Shown: one piece after another, positions 24,590 to 32,911 of the stretch | Numbering within the stretch: the first letter of the stretch is position 1 | Layout of the letters: every line of letters begins with the position of its first letter | Assembly (NCBI RefSeq): GCF_012349115.1 | Contig: NZ_PQIG01000078.1 | Location: forward strand, 1 to 64,000 | Length of the DNA stretch: 64,000 nucleotides | Source: Rhizobium ruizarguesonis | GTDB taxonomy: Bacteria; Pseudomonadota; Alphaproteobacteria; Rhizobiales; Rhizobiaceae | Reading direction: 5' to 3' | Translations under genes and position numbers: made by a program | Notes under the pieces: generated by a model | What the model saw: the letters and a program-made list of their open reading frames with translations, nothing else | Databases searched by the model: none | Told to the model about the DNA's origin: nothing

Positions 24590-25597
24590 TCAGCCCGTAA
24601 CGATCGCCACGACGGCAACGCAGTCACCAGCCTTGACCAGCCCTGGGAAATGCCGGGCACAAAGAATACCGTTCATGCCGGCGCGGATATCGCGGGGCGC
24701 CACCCCGGTCCGCCCGGTCGGATAGATGCGAGCGATGACGGCATCGGCTGTGACGGCTTCACCGAGATCAATGACAGGTTCGATCAGCCCGCCCTCCTCT
24801 GCGAAGGAGAAGCAGCGGCCGTCCGGCATGTCGAGCCAGGTCGTCGGACCAGGATCGACGGCGCCGGCGACAATCCCGGCGTGGCGTAGCACGTTGATGG
24901 TTCCGCGCTTGGCAATCGCTGCACTTTTGGCCGTGGCGGTGCCGCCGCCGCCGAGTTCCGTCGTGATGAAGATCTTGCCCATCTCCTCGGCCGCGGTGTC
25001 GTACATGCCGACCGCATCGATCTCCAGCATCTTCATCGAATAGGGAGCGGCAAAAGCCCTCACGAATTCGAAGGCTTTTTCCTCCTGTTGCTTGTTCGGC
25101 AGGATGTGGGCCGCGCAGAACGGCAGAAAATCGAGCGTCTTGCCGCCGGAATGGAAGTCGAGAACGACATCCGCCATCGGCAGAAGCACACGTTGGAAAT
25201 AGTCGGCGATCTTCTCGGTCACCGTGCCGTCCGGCCGGCCCGGGAAGCTGCGGTTCATGTTGCCCCTGTCGATCGGCGAGGTTCTGGTTCCCGCTTGGAA
25301 TGCCGGATAATTCATGACCGGCACGATGATGACAGTGCCGTTCACCTCTTCGGCCTTCAGCGTGCGGGCAAGATCGAAAAGCGCGATCGGTCCTTCGTAC
25401 TCGTCGCCATGATTGCCGCCAGTCAGCAGGGCCGTCGGCCCTTTGCCGTTCCTGATGAGCGTTATCGGCACCACCACCGACCCCCAGGCGGAATCGTCGC
25501 GGCTGTAAGGCAGCCTCAGGAAACCGTGCTGGATGCCCTCGGCGGCGAAATTGACCGTCGCGCTGATCGGCGACGGTCGCAAGCCAATCTCTGTCAT
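24590..25597 (-). CDS. eutE: N-acetyl-diaminobutyrate deacetylase EutE (DoeB)
   Basis: This 335-residue enzyme of the succinylglutamate desuccinylase/aspartoacylase family removes the acetyl group from N-alpha-acetyl-L-2,4-diaminobutyrate, giving L-2,4-diaminobutyrate. The zinc ligands are visible as NHGDE (H63, E66) and DFHSGG (H149). The specific assignment rests on the position after eutD, seven bases downstream, in a complete ehu-eut operon. EutD and EutE are known to act together. It is the last gene of the operon and converges with the chemoreceptor gene. Confidence 0.93.
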   Translation of the reverse strand: MTEIGLRPSPISATVNFAAEGIQHGFLRLPYSRDDSAWGSVVVPITLIRNGKGPTALLTGGNHGDEYEGPIALFDLARTLKAEEVNGTVIIVPVMNYPAFQAGTRTSPIDRGNMNRSFPGRPDGTVTEKIADYFQRVLLPMADVVLDFHSGGKTLDFLPFCAAHILPNKQQEEKAFEFVRAFAAPYSMKMLEIDAVGMYDTAAEEMGKIFITTELGGGGTATAKSAAIAKRGTINVLRHAGIVAGAVDPGPTTWLDMPDGRCFSFAEEGGLIEPVIDLGEAVTADAVIARIYPTGRTGVAPRDIRAGMNGILCARHFPGLVKAGDCVAVVAIVTG

Positions 25598-25604
25598 GAC
25601 AGCC

Positions 25605-26786
25605 TCAATCCTTCACCATCAGCCTGCGCGGCACGTTGGCGAAGCATTCGACGCCGCTCTCGGTGATGAGGATGCTCTCGGTCGTCTCGAAGCCCATATC
25701 GTCGAGCCAGAGGCCGGTCATGAAATGGAAGGTCATGCCGGGCTTCAGCTCCGTCCGGTCGCCGGGACGCAGGCTCATGGTGCGCTCGCCCCAGTCCGGC
25801 GGATAGGAAAGGCCGATCGGGTAACCCGTGCGATTGTCCTTGACGATGCCGTATTTCTTCAACACGGCGAAGAAGGCATTGGCGATATCCTCGCAGCTAT
25901 TGCCGGGTCTGGCGACCGCAAGACCGGCCTCCATGCCTTCCAGTGTCGCCTTTTCGGCGTCGAGAAACGCCTGCGTCGGCTTTCCGAGGAAGACGGTGCG
26001 CGATAGCGGCAGGTGATAGCGGTTGTAGCAGCCGGCGATCTCGAAAAAGGTGCCCTCGCCCTTCTTCATCGGCCGGTCGTCCCAGGTCAGATGCGGTGCG
26101 GACGCTTCGACGCCGGACGGCAACAGCGGCACGATCGCCGGATAATCGCCGCCGATGCCGTCGATGCCGCGGGTGCCGGCATCATAGATTTCCGCAACCA
26201 GATCGCACTTGCGCATACCGACCTCGATCTTGTCGAAGATACGGGCATGCATCGCCTCGACGATGCGGGCGGCATTGCGCATGTACCTGATTTCGGTCTC
26301 GCTCTTGACCGCGCGCTGCCAGTTGACGAGCGCGGTAGCGTCGACGAAGCGGGCGTTCGGCAGGTGCTTCTGCAGCGCCGCAAAGGCCGCCGCCGAGAAC
26401 CAGTAATTGTCCATCTCGACGCCGATCGTCAGCTTGCCGAAGCCGCGCTCGGTCAGGATGCTCGAGAGGTAGTCCATCGGGTGGCGCTCGGTCGACTGCA
26501 CATAGTGATCGGGATAGCCGACGATGTTGTCGTGCTTCAGATAGGCGGTGAACTTGGCGCCGTTGGCATCCTGGCCGCGGCCGAACCAGATCGGTTCGCC
26601 CTGCGGCGGCACGATCACCGCTTGATGCACATAGAAAGACCAGCCGTCATAACCGGTCAACCAAGCCATGTTCGACGGATCGCTGGCGATCAGCAGGTCT
26701 ACGCCCTTCGCCTCCATGGCACGCCGTGTCTTTTCCAGCCGCGCGGCATATTCACCGAGCGAGAATTTGAGATTGGGCTGGGTCAT
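25605..26786 (-). CDS. eutD: Ectoine hydrolase EutD (DoeA)
   Basis: This 393-residue member of the M24/creatinase fold opens the ectoine ring to N-acetyl-diaminobutyrate. An N-terminal creatinase-like domain occupies residues 1-165 (SDPSNMAWLTGYDGWSFYVHQ), followed by the pita-bread domain. The frame is open far upstream, but the ATG at 26786 (MTQPNLKFSLGEY) follows AAGGGAAGAG and gives the family length. In this branch of the fold the metal site is degenerate; here only part of the usual ligand pattern can be seen. The gene lies 32 bases after eutC. Confidence 0.93.
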   Translation of the reverse strand: MTQPNLKFSLGEYAARLEKTRRAMEAKGVDLLIASDPSNMAWLTGYDGWSFYVHQAVIVPPQGEPIWFGRGQDANGAKFTAYLKHDNIVGYPDHYVQSTERHPMDYLSSILTERGFGKLTIGVEMDNYWFSAAAFAALQKHLPNARFVDATALVNWQRAVKSETEIRYMRNAARIVEAMHARIFDKIEVGMRKCDLVAEIYDAGTRGIDGIGGDYPAIVPLLPSGVEASAPHLTWDDRPMKKGEGTFFEIAGCYNRYHLPLSRTVFLGKPTQAFLDAEKATLEGMEAGLAVARPGNSCEDIANAFFAVLKKYGIVKDNRTGYPIGLSYPPDWGERTMSLRPGDRTELKPGMTFHFMTGLWLDDMGFETTESILITESGVECFANVPRRLMVKD

Positions 26787-26818
26787 GTCTCTTCCCTTCT
26801 TTTCCGGCGCCGCGCCGG

Positions 26819-27811
26819 TCAGCTTTCGAATGCGGTCCCGGCCTTCGCCGCGCCGGCGCGGGCAAAGGCGAGCGTGGCGATGGCGGTGTCCTGGATGCCG
26901 GTTCCGGTCAGGTCCGCGATGGTGATCTGGTCGTTGCGCGTCCGCCCCGGCGTCCGGCCGGCGACGATCTCGCCGAGCTCGGCAAAGACCGCATCGCCTG
27001 CGACCAGGCCGGCGTCGATTGCGTGATGCAACTCGCCGAGACGCCGTGTCTGCTTCAAGCTGTCGGCGACGTAGAGGTCGGCAGCAGCAATGGCGGCCGG
27101 ATGGATCTCGTTCTTGTGTTCGGCATCCGAGCCCATGGCCGTCAGATGCTGTCCGGGTTCCAGCCACCCGGCCTCGATGATCGGGATTTCCGACGGCGTG
27201 GTGGTGACGATGAGATCAGCGCCGGTCATTGCGCCTCTGGCATCCGATGTGGCGGTGACGGGAAACCCGAGCTTTGCGGCCAATTCCATTGCCGCGGCTT
27301 TCGCCTTGGCAGCATCGCGCGCCCATATCCTCGCTTCGCGGATCGGCCGGACCAGCGTCAGTGCTTCGAGCTGCAGCCGCGCCTGCATGCCCGCACCGAA
27401 GATCGCGGCCACGGACGCATTTTCCCGCGACAGATGTTTTGCCGCGACGGCGCCGGCTGCTGCGGTGCGCACGTCGGTGAGATAGCCATTGTCTAGCAGC
27501 AGCGCCTGCACCAGTCCGGTTCGGCTCGACAGCAGCACCATCATGCCGTTGGTGCTCGGCAGACCAATCTTTGGATTGTCGAAGAAACCGGGGCTGATCT
27601 TGATAGCGAAGCCCTCGATGCCGGGCACGTAGGCCGTCTTCACATCGACTTCGCCCCGATATTCCGGAATGTCGAGCCGCAGGATCGGCGGCATGGCGAC
27701 GGCTTTGGTCGCAAGCGCTGCGAAAGCGGCCTCGACACAATCAACCGCATCGCGATCAAGCGTGATGACTTTCCTCAGTTCTGCTTCCGTCAGAATGATC
27801 ATCCGGCTCAT
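26819..27811 (-). CDS. eutC: EutC, ornithine cyclodeaminase/mu-crystallin family
   Basis: This 330-residue protein has the NAD-binding motif GAGMQARLQLEAL near residue 140 and the substrate lysine region VDVKTAYVPG near residue 57. It belongs to the ornithine cyclodeaminase/alanine dehydrogenase family. In ectoine clusters EutC accompanies EutA and EutB in hydroxyectoine use, where the three convert hydroxyectoine to ectoine. The start overlaps the eutB stop by four bases. An unrelated enzyme named EutC exists in ethanolamine metabolism. Confidence 0.9.
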   Translation of the reverse strand: MSRMIILTEAELRKVITLDRDAVDCVEAAFAALATKAVAMPPILRLDIPEYRGEVDVKTAYVPGIEGFAIKISPGFFDNPKIGLPSTNGMMVLLSSRTGLVQALLLDNGYLTDVRTAAAGAVAAKHLSRENASVAAIFGAGMQARLQLEALTLVRPIREARIWARDAAKAKAAAMELAAKLGFPVTATSDARGAMTGADLIVTTTPSEIPIIEAGWLEPGQHLTAMGSDAEHKNEIHPAAIAAADLYVADSLKQTRRLGELHHAIDAGLVAGDAVFAELGEIVAGRTPGRTRNDQITIADLTGTGIQDTAIATLAFARAGAAKAGTAFES

Positions 27812-28809
27812 GGTCTCTCCTCGCCGCAGAGTGCCGCCTTGCCATTGATCACCCGCCAGTGCTGTTCCATGTCGACATTTTGCCCGGACAGGATCGCGAC
27901 GATGGGACCGTTCCCGACAATTTTCCCGGCAAGAAGCGCTGCAATGCCGACCGCGCCAGCGCCTTCGATGACCTGGCGTTCAGCGGCATAGGCATGGCGT
28001 ATGCCGGCGGCGATTTCCGCTTCCGTCAGCAGGATGACCTCGTCGAGAAGGTCGCGGCACATGGCAAAGGTCACGCGATTGTCGAGGCCGATGCCGCCGC
28101 CGAGCGAGTCGGCCAGGCTCGGCACTTCCTCGACCTGCACCGGCCGTCCGGCATCGAGGCTTGCCTTCATCGCGGCCCCCTTCTCCATCGTCAGACCAAT
28201 CATTTTGGTCGTCGGACTGATGCCTTTGACCGCGGCGGCAACGCCGGCCGCAAGGCCGCCGCCAGAGAGCGGCACCAGCACGGTTGCCGCCTCCGGCAAG
28301 GTGTCGATGATTTCGAGCCCCAGCGTCCCCTGCCCGGCCACGACGTCTGGATGGTCGAAGGGCGGGACCATCACCAGCCCCTCCTCGCGAACCAGCCGGT
28401 CGACCTCCTCCTGCGCCTCGTCCTGCGATAATCCGACGATGCGGACATCGGCACCGAGGCGGCGGATTTCCGAAACCTTGTTCTCCGGCACCAGCCGCGA
28501 CATGCAGATGGTCGCAACCGCCCCTTCCGCCTTTGCCGCATAGGCAAGCGCCCGGCCGTGATTTCCGGTCGAGGCCGCGACGACACCGCGCGAGCGCTCT
28601 GCCGGCGACAAGGAGAGCACCGCATTGGTCGCACCCCGCAGCTTGAAGCTGCCGGTCGTCTGGTGATGCTCGAGCTTGAGATGGACAGGCGCGCCGGCCA
28701 ATTCGCCGAGGGAAGCGGACTGCACCATCGGTGTGCCGATCACGCGGCCGGCAATCCGGCGTGCCGCAGCGCGGATATCCTCCAGCGAAACGGGCAAGGG
28801 GCTCACCAT
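27808..28809 (-). CDS. eutB: EutB, threonine dehydratase-like PLP enzyme
   Basis: This 333-residue fold-type II PLP enzyme has the cofactor lysine in SFKLRGA (K56), the phosphate-binding loop LSGGGLAAG near residue 187 and ASTGNHGRALA near residue 80. It resembles catabolic threonine dehydratase. In the ectoine operon it acts with EutA and EutC on hydroxyectoine. Four bases separate it from eutA and it overlaps eutC. Confidence 0.9.
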   Translation of the reverse strand: MVSPLPVSLEDIRAAARRIAGRVIGTPMVQSASLGELAGAPVHLKLEHHQTTGSFKLRGATNAVLSLSPAERSRGVVAASTGNHGRALAYAAKAEGAVATICMSRLVPENKVSEIRRLGADVRIVGLSQDEAQEEVDRLVREEGLVMVPPFDHPDVVAGQGTLGLEIIDTLPEAATVLVPLSGGGLAAGVAAAVKGISPTTKMIGLTMEKGAAMKASLDAGRPVQVEEVPSLADSLGGGIGLDNRVTFAMCRDLLDEVILLTEAEIAAGIRHAYAAERQVIEGAGAVGIAALLAGKIVGNGPIVAILSGQNVDMEQHWRVINGKAALCGEERP

Positions 28810-28813
28810 GATC

Positions 28814-29593
28814 TCAGCCTTCCCGATAGGGCTTGGTCATCAATTGACCGAGTTCGGGCCGCGCCCGATCATCGCCGCAAAGCCTCAGGCAGGCCCAGGC
28901 CGTCGCAAGATTGCTGGTGACCACTGGCTTGCCGATCGCAGCCTCGATCCGGGCCGCGACCTCGGCTGCCCGCACGGCCGTACAGGAGATAAACAGCGCG
29001 TCCGACTGCGGCGCCAGCGCCTGGCGCGCAAAGGCAAGGATCTCGTCCGGCGCGATCCGCGCCATCTCGCGGTCATCGGTCAGGCCGAGACAGGTGAAGC
29101 GGTCGATCTCGAAGCCGAGATCCGAAAAATAGTCCGCCATCGGCCGGCTGGTCTCGATCGTATAGGGCGTCAGCACCGAAATCCGTCTGGCGCCCAGCGC
29201 CTTCAGGCCGGTCACGGCGGCAGCCGTTGGCGTCACGACGGGAACGCCGGGCTTGGCCGCATGGATCGCCGCCTCGATGTTCCGGTCGCCGATCACCACC
29301 GAAGCGGAGGTGCAGGAATAGACGATCGCATCGAGCGCCTCCTCCGGCAGGATCAGTGCCGCGCCTTCGGTCAGCGACGGCTGCATCCGCAAGAGGTTTT
29401 CCGGCGTGACCGGATTGGCATAATGGATGCGGCTGACATAGACGCCGAGGCGATCGCCGGCGACCATGCGCTGGAAGTCGACTTCGGTCGTGTGGTCTGT
29501 CGCGAGGATGATGAGGCCGATGCGTTTTTCCAGCGGCCGATCTTCCAGTCGCGGCAGCCGGCCGGCAGCGATGATCTCAATCTCTACGGTCAT
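28814..29593 (-). CDS. eutA: EutA, Asp/Glu racemase or arylmalonate decarboxylase family
   Basis: This 259-residue enzyme has the two catalytic cysteines of the maleate isomerase/arylmalonate decarboxylase group, YSCTSASV (C94) and ISCTAVRA (C204). It is thought to epimerise hydroxyectoine as the first step towards ectoine. The gene starts two bases after ehuD, so transporter and enzyme genes form one transcription unit. Confidence 0.9.
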   Translation of the reverse strand: MTVEIEIIAAGRLPRLEDRPLEKRIGLIILATDHTTEVDFQRMVAGDRLGVYVSRIHYANPVTPENLLRMQPSLTEGAALILPEEALDAIVYSCTSASVVIGDRNIEAAIHAAKPGVPVVTPTAAAVTGLKALGARRISVLTPYTIETSRPMADYFSDLGFEIDRFTCLGLTDDREMARIAPDEILAFARQALAPQSDALFISCTAVRAAEVAARIEAAIGKPVVTSNLATAWACLRLCGDDRARPELGQLMTKPYREG

Positions 29594-29595
29594 GG

Positions 29596-30255
29596 TCAGT
29601 CATCCATCCTGGCATAGCGTTCCTCGAGCCAGCGTAATCCCACCACTGAGATCAGGCTGATGACGAGGAAGAAAACGCCGACCAGCGTCATCGGCTCGAT
29701 GTAGCGGTAATTGCTGTTGGCGATGCTCTTTGCCTGGTTCATGAGTTCGAGCACGGTGATCGCCGAAAGCAGCGGCGTCTCCTTGAACATGGCAATGAAA
29801 TAATTGGCGAGCGCCGGGATCATCGGCGGGATCGCCTGCGGCAGGATCACGTGGATCCAGGCCTGGCGCGTCGACAGATTGGTGGCCTTGGCTGCCTCCC
29901 ATTGTCCACGCGGCACGTTCTCGATGCCGGCGCGATAGACCTCGGCGGTATAGGTCGCATAGTGAATGCCCATGCCGATGACGCCGGCGACCAGCGGCGC
30001 CAGCCGGATGCCGATATCCGGCAGCACGTAGAAGATGAAGTAGAGCTGCACCAGCAGCGGTGTGCCGCGGATGAATTCCGAGACGAAGGCGACCGTCCTG
30101 GAAATGCCGGCGACCGGTGATCGCCGTGCAATGGCAAGAGCCAGGCCGACGATCATGGCGACGGCAGCGCCGAGGATGGTCGCGAGAAGAGTGATCTTGA
30201 AGCCTTCGAGAAGGGTCGGCATGATCTGCCAGACGAAGTCCCAATCCCATTCCAT
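29596..30255 (-). CDS. ehuD: Ectoine/hydroxyectoine ABC transporter permease EhuD
   Basis: The product is a 219-residue PAAT-type permease with IRGTPLLVQLYFIFYVLP near residue 62 and EAA loop GQWEAAKATNLSTRQ followed by VILPQAI. It lies four bases after ehuC. The name is assigned by position in the ehuABCD-eutABCDE order known from Sinorhizobium meliloti. Confidence 0.92.
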   Translation of the reverse strand: MEWDWDFVWQIMPTLLEGFKITLLATILGAAVAMIVGLALAIARRSPVAGISRTVAFVSEFIRGTPLLVQLYFIFYVLPDIGIRLAPLVAGVIGMGIHYATYTAEVYRAGIENVPRGQWEAAKATNLSTRQAWIHVILPQAIPPMIPALANYFIAMFKETPLLSAITVLELMNQAKSIANSNYRYIEPMTLVGVFFLVISLISVVGLRWLEERYARMDD

Positions 30256-30259
30256 CTGA

Positions 30260-30925
30260 TCAGGTCCTTATGCCGTCGAGGCTGCGCGCCATCCGCCGCT
30301 CCAGCCAGCGCATCGTCGCGGAGATCGCCGAGGCCATGAGGAAATAGAGGATGAGGATTGTCGCGAAGGGCACCAGCGTATTGCCGGTCTGCGCCCGCAC
30401 CACCTGCGCCTGGAAGGTCATATCCGTCAGCGAGATCAGCGAGACGACGGCCGTGCCCTTCAGGAGTTCGATCGCATTGTTGCAGAAGGTCGGCAGCATC
30501 AGCGGCAGCGCCTGCGGCAGGATGACGTGGCGCATGCGCTGGGTTCGCGAAAGGTTGAGCGCGATGCAGGCTTCCGACTGTTCGCGCCCGACGGCCTTGA
30601 CGGCGCCGCGCACCACTTCCGCCGCATAGGCGCCGACGTTCAGCCCGAGCGCCAGCACGCCCGCCTGCAGCGGCGTCAGGGTCAAGCCCGCAAAAGGCAG
30701 CACGAAATAGACCCAGAAGAGCTGGACGAAGATCGAGGTGCCGCGGAAGAATTCGATATAGGCCGTCGCCAGAGCCCGCACGGCGAAGAAGCGCGACAGC
30801 CGGCCGAGGCCCGCCAGGAAGGCCATCACCAGCGCCAGCGCAGATCCCATGATCGTCAGTTCGAGCGTCACCAGGGCGCCCTCAAGGATCAGTGTCAGAT
30901 AGCCGGACCATACCGACATCGGCAA
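30260..30925 (-). CDS. ehuC: Ectoine/hydroxyectoine ABC transporter permease EhuC
   Basis: The product is a 221-residue PAAT-type permease with FRGTSIFVQLFWVYFVLP near residue 60 and EAA loop EQSEACIALNLSRTQ followed by VILPQAL. It is separated from ehuB by 173 bases that hold a rhizobial repeat and two stem-loops, so it is probably expressed at a lower level than the binding protein. Confidence 0.92.
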   Translation of the reverse strand: MPMSVWSGYLTLILEGALVTLELTIMGSALALVMAFLAGLGRLSRFFAVRALATAYIEFFRGTSIFVQLFWVYFVLPFAGLTLTPLQAGVLALGLNVGAYAAEVVRGAVKAVGREQSEACIALNLSRTQRMRHVILPQALPLMLPTFCNNAIELLKGTAVVSLISLTDMTFQAQVVRAQTGNTLVPFATILILYFLMASAISATMRWLERRMARSLDGIRT

Positions 30926-30935
30926 TTCACTTCCT

Positions 30936-31040
30936 AGAGCATATCGCGCAAAACTGTGCAGCGGTTTTGCGATAACGACATGCGTAAAACAAGGACCTAA
31001 AGCGCGAGGAGCGAATCTGAAAGATCGCGACGCGCTTTAG
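30936..31040. repeat. Rhizobial intergenic palindromic repeat element
   Basis: About 105 bases begin AGAGCATATCGCGCAAAA, continue with GCAGCGGTTTTGCGATAACG and end with an AAAGCGCG...CGCGCTTTAG palindrome. I recognise it as a common rhizobial mosaic repeat of the RIME type, a different subfamily from the one at 6892. It lies between ehuB and ehuC. Confidence 0.7.
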
Positions 31041-31042
31041 GA

Positions 31043-31084
31043 GATCGTTCGGGGACGATCCGGCCATGCCTGGGGCATGGCCGG
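31043..31084 (-). promoter_or_regulatory. Two adjacent stem-loops after ehuB
   Basis: The first, nearest ehuB, has a perfect 11-bp stem (CCGGCCATGCC at 31060-31070 and GGCATGGCCGG at 31074-31084) with a three-base loop. The second has 6-bp arms GATCGT/ACGATC (31043-31060). They follow the ehuB stop by 14 bases and lie inside the operon. Confidence 0.6.
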
Positions 31085-31098
31085 CTGCTTACCCCTTG

Positions 31099-31947
31099 TT
31101 ACTTCGCCGCGGCGCAGAGCTTTTCGCGGCTCGTCGACATCGCCGCCTTGGCCGAGAAGCCGTAGGGCTCGATGATCTTGGCGAATTCGCCGGATTCCTT
31201 CAGCTTCTTCAGCTCGACATCGAAGGCGTCGCGAAGCGCAACATCCTGCTTGCGGAAAGCAGCGCCATCGCAATAGACCGGCGCATTGACGACGGGTGCG
31301 ACGGTTTCAAGGTTCGGATCGTTCGCCTTGGCCATCAGGTCATGGATCGAAAGGACCGGCAGCGAGTAGACGTCGATGCGGCCATCCTGCAGCATCTTGA
31401 TGCCGCTCTGGCCATCCGGAACGACGATGACGCGGTCACGCGGCACGCCGGCTTCAAGCGCCAGCTTCTCTTCGGTCCCGCCGCCCGGCGCGCCGATCTT
31501 GGCGTCCGGATTGTCGGCGATATCCTTGTAGCTTGTCAGCTTCAGCGGATTGCCCTTCTTGAGAGCGAAAGCCTCGGCGTCGCAAAGGATCGGTTCGGAA
31601 TAGGCGACGGCGGCGCAACGCTCAGGCTTCATGAAAAGGCCTGCGGTGATCGCGTCGTGGCGGCCGGCCTGCAGGCCGGGGATCATCGCGCCATATTCCG
31701 AGATCGAGGCGACCACTTCCTTGACGCCCAGCTTTTCGAAGATTGCGCGCGCCACGTCGGGGGCGGCGCCGGACACCTTGCCGTCGGCGCCGACCGCCGT
31801 GAACGGCGGCTCGTTGGCGATAGCGATACGCGCAAAGCCCTGCTCCTTCAGCTGTTCGAGCTTGTCATCGGCGGCGGCGGCCGGAGCGGCCGCCGTGATC
31901 AAAAGCACCGACAGGCCGGCGGCGCTCAAAAAATATCCTGCATTCAT
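31099..31947 (-). CDS. ehuB: Ectoine/hydroxyectoine-binding protein EhuB
   Basis: The product is a 282-residue periplasmic family 3 binding protein. A signal peptide ends near PAAAADD. The mature N-terminal segment contains ANEPPFTAVGADGKVSGAAPD; the EPPF residues match the Glu and Phe used for ligand contact in EhuB of S. meliloti as I recall them. It starts at ATG 31947, preceded by GGAG; an upstream in-frame TTG is less likely. It lies 56 bases after ehuA. Confidence 0.92.
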   Translation of the reverse strand: MNAGYFLSAAGLSVLLITAAAPAAAADDKLEQLKEQGFARIAIANEPPFTAVGADGKVSGAAPDVARAIFEKLGVKEVVASISEYGAMIPGLQAGRHDAITAGLFMKPERCAAVAYSEPILCDAEAFALKKGNPLKLTSYKDIADNPDAKIGAPGGGTEEKLALEAGVPRDRVIVVPDGQSGIKMLQDGRIDVYSLPVLSIHDLMAKANDPNLETVAPVVNAPVYCDGAAFRKQDVALRDAFDVELKKLKESGEFAKIIEPYGFSAKAAMSTSREKLCAAAK

Positions 31948-32003
31948 CGTTCCCAACTCCTCTGATTTTCCTTGAGTTTTGTTCTTGCGGGCAATGTCTG
32001 AGC

Positions 32004-32789
32004 TCAGACGCGGTGCCCCGCCGCAATGATCTTGCGCAGGAAGGTCTGCGTCCTCTCCTGCGTCGGATTGCGAAAGATGTCGCCCGGCTTGCCTTCCTCG
32101 ACGATCTTGCCGCGATCGAAGAACAGCACACGGTCGGCAAAATCATGGGCGAAGCCCATTTCATGCGTGACGAGAAGCATGGTCATGTCGGTCTCGGATG
32201 CGAGCCGCCGCATGACGTTCAGCACCTCCTCGACCAGTTCCGGGTCAAGCGCCGAGGTCACCTCGTCGAACAGCATGATCTTCGGCGACAGCGCCAGCGC
32301 CCTAGCAATGGCGACGCGCTGCTTCTGTCCGCCGGAAAGCTGCGCCGGAACGCTCTTTGCCTTGTCGGCCAAGCCGACCATGTCGAGAAGCTCCATCGCC
32401 CGCTTTTCAGCTACGGGCCGCTTGATGCCCTTCGTCAGCATCGGCGCCAGCGTCACGTTGTCGAGCACGCATTTATGCGGGAACAGATTGAAATGCTGAA
32501 AGACCATGCCGATCTTTTCGCGCATGCGATGCAGATGCCGTTCGTCGGCGGGCACCAGCCCGCTGCCATTTGGCATATGGTAGAGCTGTTCGCCGTCGAC
32601 CTCGATATGGCCGCCGCTGATCGTCTCCAGCGTCATCAGAATGCGCAGGATCGTCGTCTTGCCAGAGCCGGATGGCCCGATCAGCGCCAGCTTCTCGCCC
32701 GGCATGACATTCATCGACAGGCCGTCGAGCACGGTCAGCGGGCCGTATTTCTTGACGATGTTGTCGATGCGGATGATGGGCGGAAGCAT
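32004..32789 (-). CDS. ehuA: Ectoine/hydroxyectoine ABC transporter ATPase EhuA
   Basis: This 261-residue ATPase has Walker A GPSGSGKTT, Q-loop FQHFNLFPH, signature LSGGQKQR, Walker [13 protein letters not shown] and VTHEM. It is the first gene of the ehuABCD-eutABCDE operon. The 122-base gap to enuR upstream holds direct repeats that are candidate operator sites. Confidence 0.93.
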   Translation of the reverse strand: MLPPIIRIDNIVKKYGPLTVLDGLSMNVMPGEKLALIGPSGSGKTTILRILMTLETISGGHIEVDGEQLYHMPNGSGLVPADERHLHRMREKIGMVFQHFNLFPHKCVLDNVTLAPMLTKGIKRPVAEKRAMELLDMVGLADKAKSVPAQLSGGQKQRVAIARALALSPKIMLFDEVTSALDPELVEEVLNVMRRLASETDMTMLLVTHEMGFAHDFADRVLFFDRGKIVEEGKPGDIFRNPTQERTQTFLRKIIAAGHRV

Positions 32790-32844
32790 TCATGTCTCTC
32801 CCTGTTGAGACAAGCAATGTCCTAACGATGACGGCCCATCAAAA

Positions 32845-32878
32845 TCATGTCAATTCGTAAAATAATATCATGACAATT
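32845..32878. promoter_or_regulatory. Candidate EnuR operator upstream of ehuA
   Basis: TCATGTCAATT (32845-32855) and TCATGACAATT (32868-32878) form an imperfect direct repeat with a 23-base period in the AT-rich gap before ehuA. MocR-type regulators often bind direct repeats. AATTGAC also occurs in the enuR-doeX gap. Binding by EnuR is inference. Confidence 0.45.
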
Positions 32879-32911
32879 ATTCTGCATGCGCTCAAATACA
32901 AGGCATCGGCA

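Noticed and set aside
26787..27167. Upstream extension of the eutD frame
   Set aside because: It overlaps eutC in another frame and the extra sequence is Arg-rich nonsense; the ATG at 26786 has a good ribosome site.
24590..29593. Ethanolamine utilisation genes (same eut names)
   Set aside because: The enzymes are ectoine hydrolase, deacetylase, cyclodeaminase, dehydratase and racemase families next to ehu transporter genes, not ethanolamine ammonia-lyase.
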